In this document: positions 6,874 through 10,473 of the stretch, in pieces
Layout: each line of letters opens with the position of its first letter
How positions within the stretch are numbered: the stretch's first letter is position 1
Source of the DNA: Candidatus Nomurabacteria bacterium
Lineage (GTDB): Bacteria > Patescibacteriota > Minisyncoccia > Phycocordibacterales > PALSA-1337
Assembly: GCA_943349555.1 (NCBI GenBank)
Contig: CALQZK010000021.1
Span: forward strand, 1 to 10,473
Direction of reading: 5' to 3'
Length of the DNA: 10,473 bases
Notes under the pieces: generated by a model
Told to the model about the DNA's origin: nothing
Seen by the model: only the letters and a program-made list of their open reading frames with translations
The model's database searches: none
Position numbers and translations under genes: made by a program

Positions 6874-9054
6874 TCATATTACTATACTTACCAACCTACC
6901 CTTCACAGAAATAATTTTTTTAATTTCTTTTCCCTCTGTCCACTTTTTCACCTCGGGCATATCTAGTGCTATCTTTTTTAAGCTTTCTTCGTCTGTTTCT
7001 GGACTGACTTCGAAACTTGCCCTAACCTTGCCATTGACCTGGACCATTACTTTTACCACAGAATCGGTGATTTTAGACGAGTCGTAAGATGGCCAAGTTG
7101 AAAGGAAAATGGATTTCTTATTTCCCAAGTTTACCCACAACTCTTCACAAACATGCGGAGCAAAAGGGGCGAAGAGTTGGAGAAGTGTGGAATAATCGGC
7201 GCGAGATACTGATGTAGATTTTTCCAAATCATTAACAGCGATCATCAATGAGCTTATCGCAGTATTGAATTTCATATTTTCTATATCCTCTGAAACCTTT
7301 TTTATGGTTTTGTGGATTGTGACTTTATCGCCTGCCGCAACTTTCTCCCTTAACTTCCACACCTTCTCAATAAACCGGCGTGTACCGACTATCCCATTCT
7401 CATCCCAAGCAATGTGTTGGTCGAAAGGTCCCATGAACATTTCATAGACGCGCAAAGCATCAGCGCCAACAGCTTTTACAATACTATCGGGATTGACGAC
7501 ATTGCCCACTGACTTCGACATTTTTGCTCCACCCTTTGCCAGGATTAGACCGTGCGAGGTACGCTTCTGATATGGTTCGCTTGTAGGAACAAGACCGAGG
7601 TCAAAGAGAAATTTATGCCAGAAGCGAGAATAAAGGAGGTGCAAAGTAGTGTGCTCCATACCCCCGTTGTACCAATCTACAGGAGTCCAATGATCTAGAT
7701 TTACTCGGCTGGCAAATGCCTTTTTGTTTTTTGGATCTACATATCGCAAGTAATACCAACTGGAACCTGCCCAGTTCGGCATGGTGTCTGTTTCTCTGCG
7801 GGCTTTACCTTTGCAATTCGGACATTTTGTATTGACCCATTTGGAAATTTCAGCCAGAGGGGATTCGCCGGTTTCTGTTGGTTTGTAGTTTTTTACTTTC
7901 GGCAATTTGAGAGGTAAATCTTTTTCTGGCACTGGCACAATCCCACAATTCTCGCAATGGACCACAGGTATCGGCTCTCCCCAGTACCGTTGTCTAGAAA
8001 ATATCCAGTCACGCAATTTATACTTTGTCACTACCTTGCCAAATTTCTCCGTCATTTCTTTTTTATCCTGCAAAACAATTTCTTTGATCGGTAAATTATG
8101 CTTCTTAGCAAAATCTGCGTCCCTCTCATCATGCGCCGGAACTGCCATGACTGCTCCAGTGCCGTAGTCAGACAAAACATAGTCAGTGACCATAACCGGA
8201 ATTTCTTCTTTTGTTGCGGGATTGATTGCCTTCAAGCCTTTTGTAGCAAGAGATGCCAACTCATGATCTGCAGACAATGCAATATATGTGACTCCAAAGA
8301 TCGTATCCGGACGAGTGGTAAAGACTTTGATTTTCCTTGAATCGCCCTTCAAAGAAAATTCTATTTCCGCTCCTTCACTTTTCCCGATCCAATTCCTCTG
8401 CTGGATTTTTATCTTTTCTAGGAAATCCACATCATCAAGGTCTTTGTCTAGTCGATCAGCATATTTTGTAATTGCAAGCATCCACTGCTCTTTTTCTTTC
8501 TGCACGACGGGCGTCCCACAGCGCTCGCATCCTCCATCTACAACTTCTTCATTGGCAAGGCCGATGAGACATTTTGGACACCAGTTGATGGCCATTTTCT
8601 TTTTATACGCCAGACCTTTCTTTAGGAATTGCAGGAAAATCCATTGAGTCCATTTATAATATTTGGGATCCGTAGTATTTATTTCTCGAGACCAGTCGAA
8701 GGAAAAGCCAAGAGCTTTGAGCTGTCTGCGGAAAGTATCAGTATTTTTCTTTGTAACTACGGCAGGCTGAATGCCGGTCTTGATAGCATAATTTTCCGTC
8801 GGTAAACCGAAGGCATCCCAACCGATAGGATAGAGAACATTGTATCCTTCCATTCTGCGCTTATGGGAGATGATGTCCATAGCAGTGTTGCTCCTGATGT
8901 GTCCGACGTGCAGACCATCTCCAGAGGGGTATGGGAATTCTATGAGGCTATAAAACTTCTTTTTCTTTATGTCATCACTGGCGCGGAAAATCTTCTTTGA
9001 TTCCCAGTATTTCTGCCACTTTTTTTCTATTTTTGAATGGTCGTAGGGGGTCAT
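6874..9054 (-). CDS. leuS: Leucyl-tRNA synthetase (compact form)
   Basis: A class I aminoacyl-tRNA synthetase charging tRNA-Leu in the cytosol. Over 726 residues it shows the HIGH signature HVGH (49-52), zinc knuckle 1 (C159/C162 and C176/C179), the CP1 editing domain with TTRPDT (246-251; T251 equals the E. coli discriminator T252) and AVPAHDERD (D309, the conserved editing aspartate). It also has LRDWIFSRQRYWGEPIP (347-363), zinc knuckle 2 (C367/C370 and C411/C414), KMSKS (511-515), an anticodon-binding helical domain and a C-terminal domain (VQVNGKVRAS onwards). It is clearly short: E. coli LeuRS is 860. The leucine-specific insertion before KMSKS is absent, and about 40 residues at the end of CP1 are missing. 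The ATG overlaps the ychF stop by 4 nt (ATGA); translation is probably coupled. Confidence 0.97.
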   Translation of the reverse strand: MTPYDHSKIEKKWQKYWESKKIFRASDDIKKKKFYSLIEFPYPSGDGLHVGHIRSNTAMDIISHKRRMEGYNVLYPIGWDAFGLPTENYAIKTGIQPAVVTKKNTDTFRRQLKALGFSFDWSREINTTDPKYYKWTQWIFLQFLKKGLAYKKKMAINWCPKCLIGLANEEVVDGGCERCGTPVVQKEKEQWMLAITKYADRLDKDLDDVDFLEKIKIQQRNWIGKSEGAEIEFSLKGDSRKIKVFTTRPDTIFGVTYIALSADHELASLATKGLKAINPATKEEIPVMVTDYVLSDYGTGAVMAVPAHDERDADFAKKHNLPIKEIVLQDKKEMTEKFGKVVTKYKLRDWIFSRQRYWGEPIPVVHCENCGIVPVPEKDLPLKLPKVKNYKPTETGESPLAEISKWVNTKCPNCKGKARRETDTMPNWAGSSWYYLRYVDPKNKKAFASRVNLDHWTPVDWYNGGMEHTTLHLLYSRFWHKFLFDLGLVPTSEPYQKRTSHGLILAKGGAKMSKSVGNVVNPDSIVKAVGADALRVYEMFMGPFDQHIAWDENGIVGTRRFIEKVWKLREKVAAGDKVTIHKTIKKVSEDIENMKFNTAISSLMIAVNDLEKSTSVSRADYSTLLQLFAPFAPHVCEELWVNLGNKKSIFLSTWPSYDSSKITDSVVKVMVQVNGKVRASFEVSPETDEESLKKIALDMPEVKKWTEGKEIKKIISVKGRLVSIVI

Positions 9055-10121
9055 ATCTTAAATTCTACCACATCCCCATCCTTCACCACATACTCCTTGC
9101 CTTCTGTGCGGACTAGACCTTTCTTTAAAAATTCACTCCAGCTGATGACTTCCGCCCGGATAAATTTATCCTTGAAGTCTCCGTGAATGGCAGTGCCTGC
9201 CTCTGGTGCAGTCCAACCTCTTATTATAGTCCAGGCGCGGGTCTCGTCTACGCCTGTCGTGAAATATGTAATGAGATTAAGAAGTTCATATCCTTTTTTA
9301 ATCAAATTATCAATTCCGTCATCCTTCGCTCCCAGCCCTTCGCGGAATTCTTTTTTATCTTTCTCATCTATATCTTTCAACTCCTGCTCAATGCCGGCAT
9401 CTACTATCACCCACTTGGCGCCGGAATCTGTGAAAAATTTCACCAGAGCCTTAAACCTTTCATCATTTATTTCATCGAGATTTTTTGACCCAGCTTTTTT
9501 ATTTAAAACGTACATAAAAGGTTTTGATGTCAGTAAATGAAGATGCTCCAAAAATGGCTTTTCGAACTCATCTGCTTCAACTGTAGAAGCCAGGCTTCCA
9601 GCCTCGAGTAAAGATTTCAGCTTTTCTACCAACTTCCCTTCCAATATCGCTTCTTTCTTGCCAGCTTTTATATCTCGTCCTAAATTGACCAGCCTTTTTG
9701 ACACCGTTTCCAAGTCAGCCAGAATCAGCTCCAGATTTATGACTTCGATATCCTTTAGTGGATTTATTTTTCCATCGACATGGATAATGTTGTCATCTTC
9801 GAAAATTCTCACAACTTCCGCTATCGCGTCAGTTTCGCGGATATTCGACAGGAACTGATTGCCAAGACCTTCACCCGCCGAAGCTCCTTTCACTAATCCT
9901 GCAATATCCACAAATTCTATCGCAGCAGGAACTGTCTTTATTGATTTTGAAAATTCAGACAACTTATTCAAGCGTTCATCTGGCACGGCTACTACTCCTA
10001 CGGATGGGTCAATGGTGGCAAAAGGATAATTAGCCACAAGTACACTCTTCTTCGTAAGAGCATTAAACAGTGTGGATTTTCCAACGTTTGGCAGGCCGAC
10101 GATGCCGATGGATAGTGACAT
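9051..10121 (-). CDS. ychF: Ribosome-associated P-loop ATPase/GTPase YchF (Obg family, OLA1-type)
   Basis: A universal TRAFAC-class NTPase that binds ribosomes and, in E. coli, influences translation-start selection and stress responses. Over 356 residues: Walker A GLPNVGKS (9-16), the switch and G3 motif DIAGLVKGA (72-80) followed by GLGNQFL (85-91), the HVDG histidine H114 (the residue proposed as catalytic in E. coli YchF), the family block NLELILADLETV (129-140), a coiled-coil insert (about 140-190), and a C-terminal TGS domain from about 281. The specificity (G4) motif is NKKA (207-210) rather than the NxxE typical of ATP-preferring YchF/OLA1 proteins. The start is fixed by SIGIVGLPNVGKS beginning at residue 4. 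The zwf stop ends 1 nt upstream and the leuS start overlaps the stop, so it is the middle of a three-gene run. Confidence 0.97.
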   Translation of the reverse strand: MSLSIGIVGLPNVGKSTLFNALTKKSVLVANYPFATIDPSVGVVAVPDERLNKLSEFSKSIKTVPAAIEFVDIAGLVKGASAGEGLGNQFLSNIRETDAIAEVVRIFEDDNIIHVDGKINPLKDIEVINLELILADLETVSKRLVNLGRDIKAGKKEAILEGKLVEKLKSLLEAGSLASTVEADEFEKPFLEHLHLLTSKPFMYVLNKKAGSKNLDEINDERFKALVKFFTDSGAKWVIVDAGIEQELKDIDEKDKKEFREGLGAKDDGIDNLIKKGYELLNLITYFTTGVDETRAWTIIRGWTAPEAGTAIHGDFKDKFIRAEVISWSEFLKKGLVRTEGKEYVVKDGDVVEFKI

Positions 10122-10122
10122 A

Positions 10123-10473
10123 TTATAGCGATGATCCCTTCTTATATACCATAAGAGGCAGGCTGTTCCAAGTGTTCAAAACAGAGGTGATGAATTTCCA
10201 AGCAGCCAGCACTTCATCTGTACTGGTGAAAAGGGTCTGATCTCCAGTGATCGCATCATACAAGACTCGCTCATATGCATCGGGCAGTTCCTGGAAAGCT
10301 GGAGAGTCGCTGTACTTGAACTTCATGGTCTTCGGCTCGATATTCATGCCGAAGCCGGGGGTCTTGACGAAGAACTTTATTTTTATTCCCTCATCCGGCT
10401 GGATTCTGAAAGTTAAAATGTTCTGCTGATCCTGCTCTTTGGTATCTTTGCCTTGTTTTTTATTTTTAAAATA
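10123..10473 (-). CDS. zwf: Glucose-6-phosphate 1-dehydrogenase, C-terminal part (N-terminus beyond the window)
   Basis: The first enzyme of the oxidative pentose phosphate pathway; it oxidises glucose 6-phosphate with NADP+ to 6-phosphogluconolactone. Only the last 116 residues are visible. They contain the diagnostic tail blocks LTFRIQPDEGIKIKFFVKTPG, LPDAYERVLYDAITGDQTLF, and DEVLAAWKFITSVLNTW. The usual tail continues as YxxGSWGPxxA and a final tryptophan segment. Here it ends at VYKKGSSL, so the enzyme lacks roughly the last 15 residues. This could be natural shortening or a mutation late in the gene; the reading frame is otherwise intact. The stop TAA is followed by one base and then the ychF start, so zwf, ychF and leuS probably share a transcript. 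Confidence 0.93.
   Translation of the reverse strand, partial: YFKNKKQGKDTKEQDQQNILTFRIQPDEGIKIKFFVKTPGFGMNIEPKTMKFKYSDSPAFQELPDAYERVLYDAITGDQTLFTSTDEVLAAWKFITSVLNTWNSLPLMVYKKGSSL

Noticed and set aside
10122..10127. TATAAT immediately before the ychF ATG as a promoter
   Set aside because: Zero bases separate it from the start codon, so a transcript from it would lack the ATG. The conserved GLPNVGKS position fixes this start, so the box is probably produced by the zwf stop codon.
1..10473. CRISPR array, tRNA or rRNA gene, insertion sequence, toxin-antitoxin pair
   Set aside because: I found no regularly spaced repeats, no cloverleaf or rRNA-like sequence, no transposase or inverted terminal repeats; nearly every base is coding for chromosomal-type genes.
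1..10473. Alternative genetic code (UGA as glycine)
   Set aside because: UGA ends mnmA, leuS, ychF and the TM-protein gene at family-appropriate positions, and no in-frame UGA is needed to read any protein.

Overview
The window is a dense bacterial chromosomal segment, and I would place it in the Candidate Phyla Radiation (Patescibacteria, probably a Parcubacteria-like lineage). This is an inference. It rests on the compact gene packing (1-nt gaps, 4-8 nt overlaps), moderately AT-rich DNA, shortened versions of universal proteins (a 726-residue LeuRS, a short G6PDH tail), and two protein families I associate with that group (a sigma region 4/HARE-HTH fusion and a one-TM conserved membrane protein). 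UGA is a normal stop (it ends mnmA, leuS, ychF and the TM-protein gene), so this is not a UGA-glycine Gracilibacteria/SR1 genome.

Layout. All genes but one lie on the minus strand. Reading from the right edge: the C-terminal end of zwf (glucose-6-phosphate dehydrogenase), then ychF and leuS, in a tight run with a 1-nt gap and a 4-nt overlap. After a 55-nt gap holding a promoter comes a second run: a sigma region 4/HARE-HTH regulator, a conserved one-TM protein of unknown function, and mltG (endolytic murein transglycosylase). A small plus-strand gene (3211-3552), possibly a degenerate receiver-like domain, converges on mltG and ends in a strong intrinsic terminator. It is divergent from a third minus-strand run: mnmA (tRNA 2-thiouridylase), an ATP-cone/Mrr-like nuclease fusion, and pepF (M3 oligoendopeptidase), which runs off the left edge.

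Function. Most genes are housekeeping: translation and tRNA modification (leuS, mnmA, ychF), cell-wall synthesis (mltG), peptide turnover (pepF) and the oxidative pentose phosphate pathway (zwf). I see no mobile element, CRISPR array, rRNA, tRNA or prophage. No non-coding stretch exceeds 100 nt; the three gaps longer than 10 nt are 3142-3210, 3553-3619 and 6819-6873.

The most interesting signals are: (1) four minus-strand genes with -10-like boxes placed so that transcription should begin at or within a few bases of the start codon, suggesting leaderless expression; (2) the ATP-cone/nuclease fusion, with no methyltransferase partner in view; (3) a sigma-like regulator lacking region 2 and carrying HARE-HTH wings; (4) the TM protein without the ATPase I would expect beside it; and (5) shortened or altered core proteins (LeuRS editing domain, YchF specificity motif).
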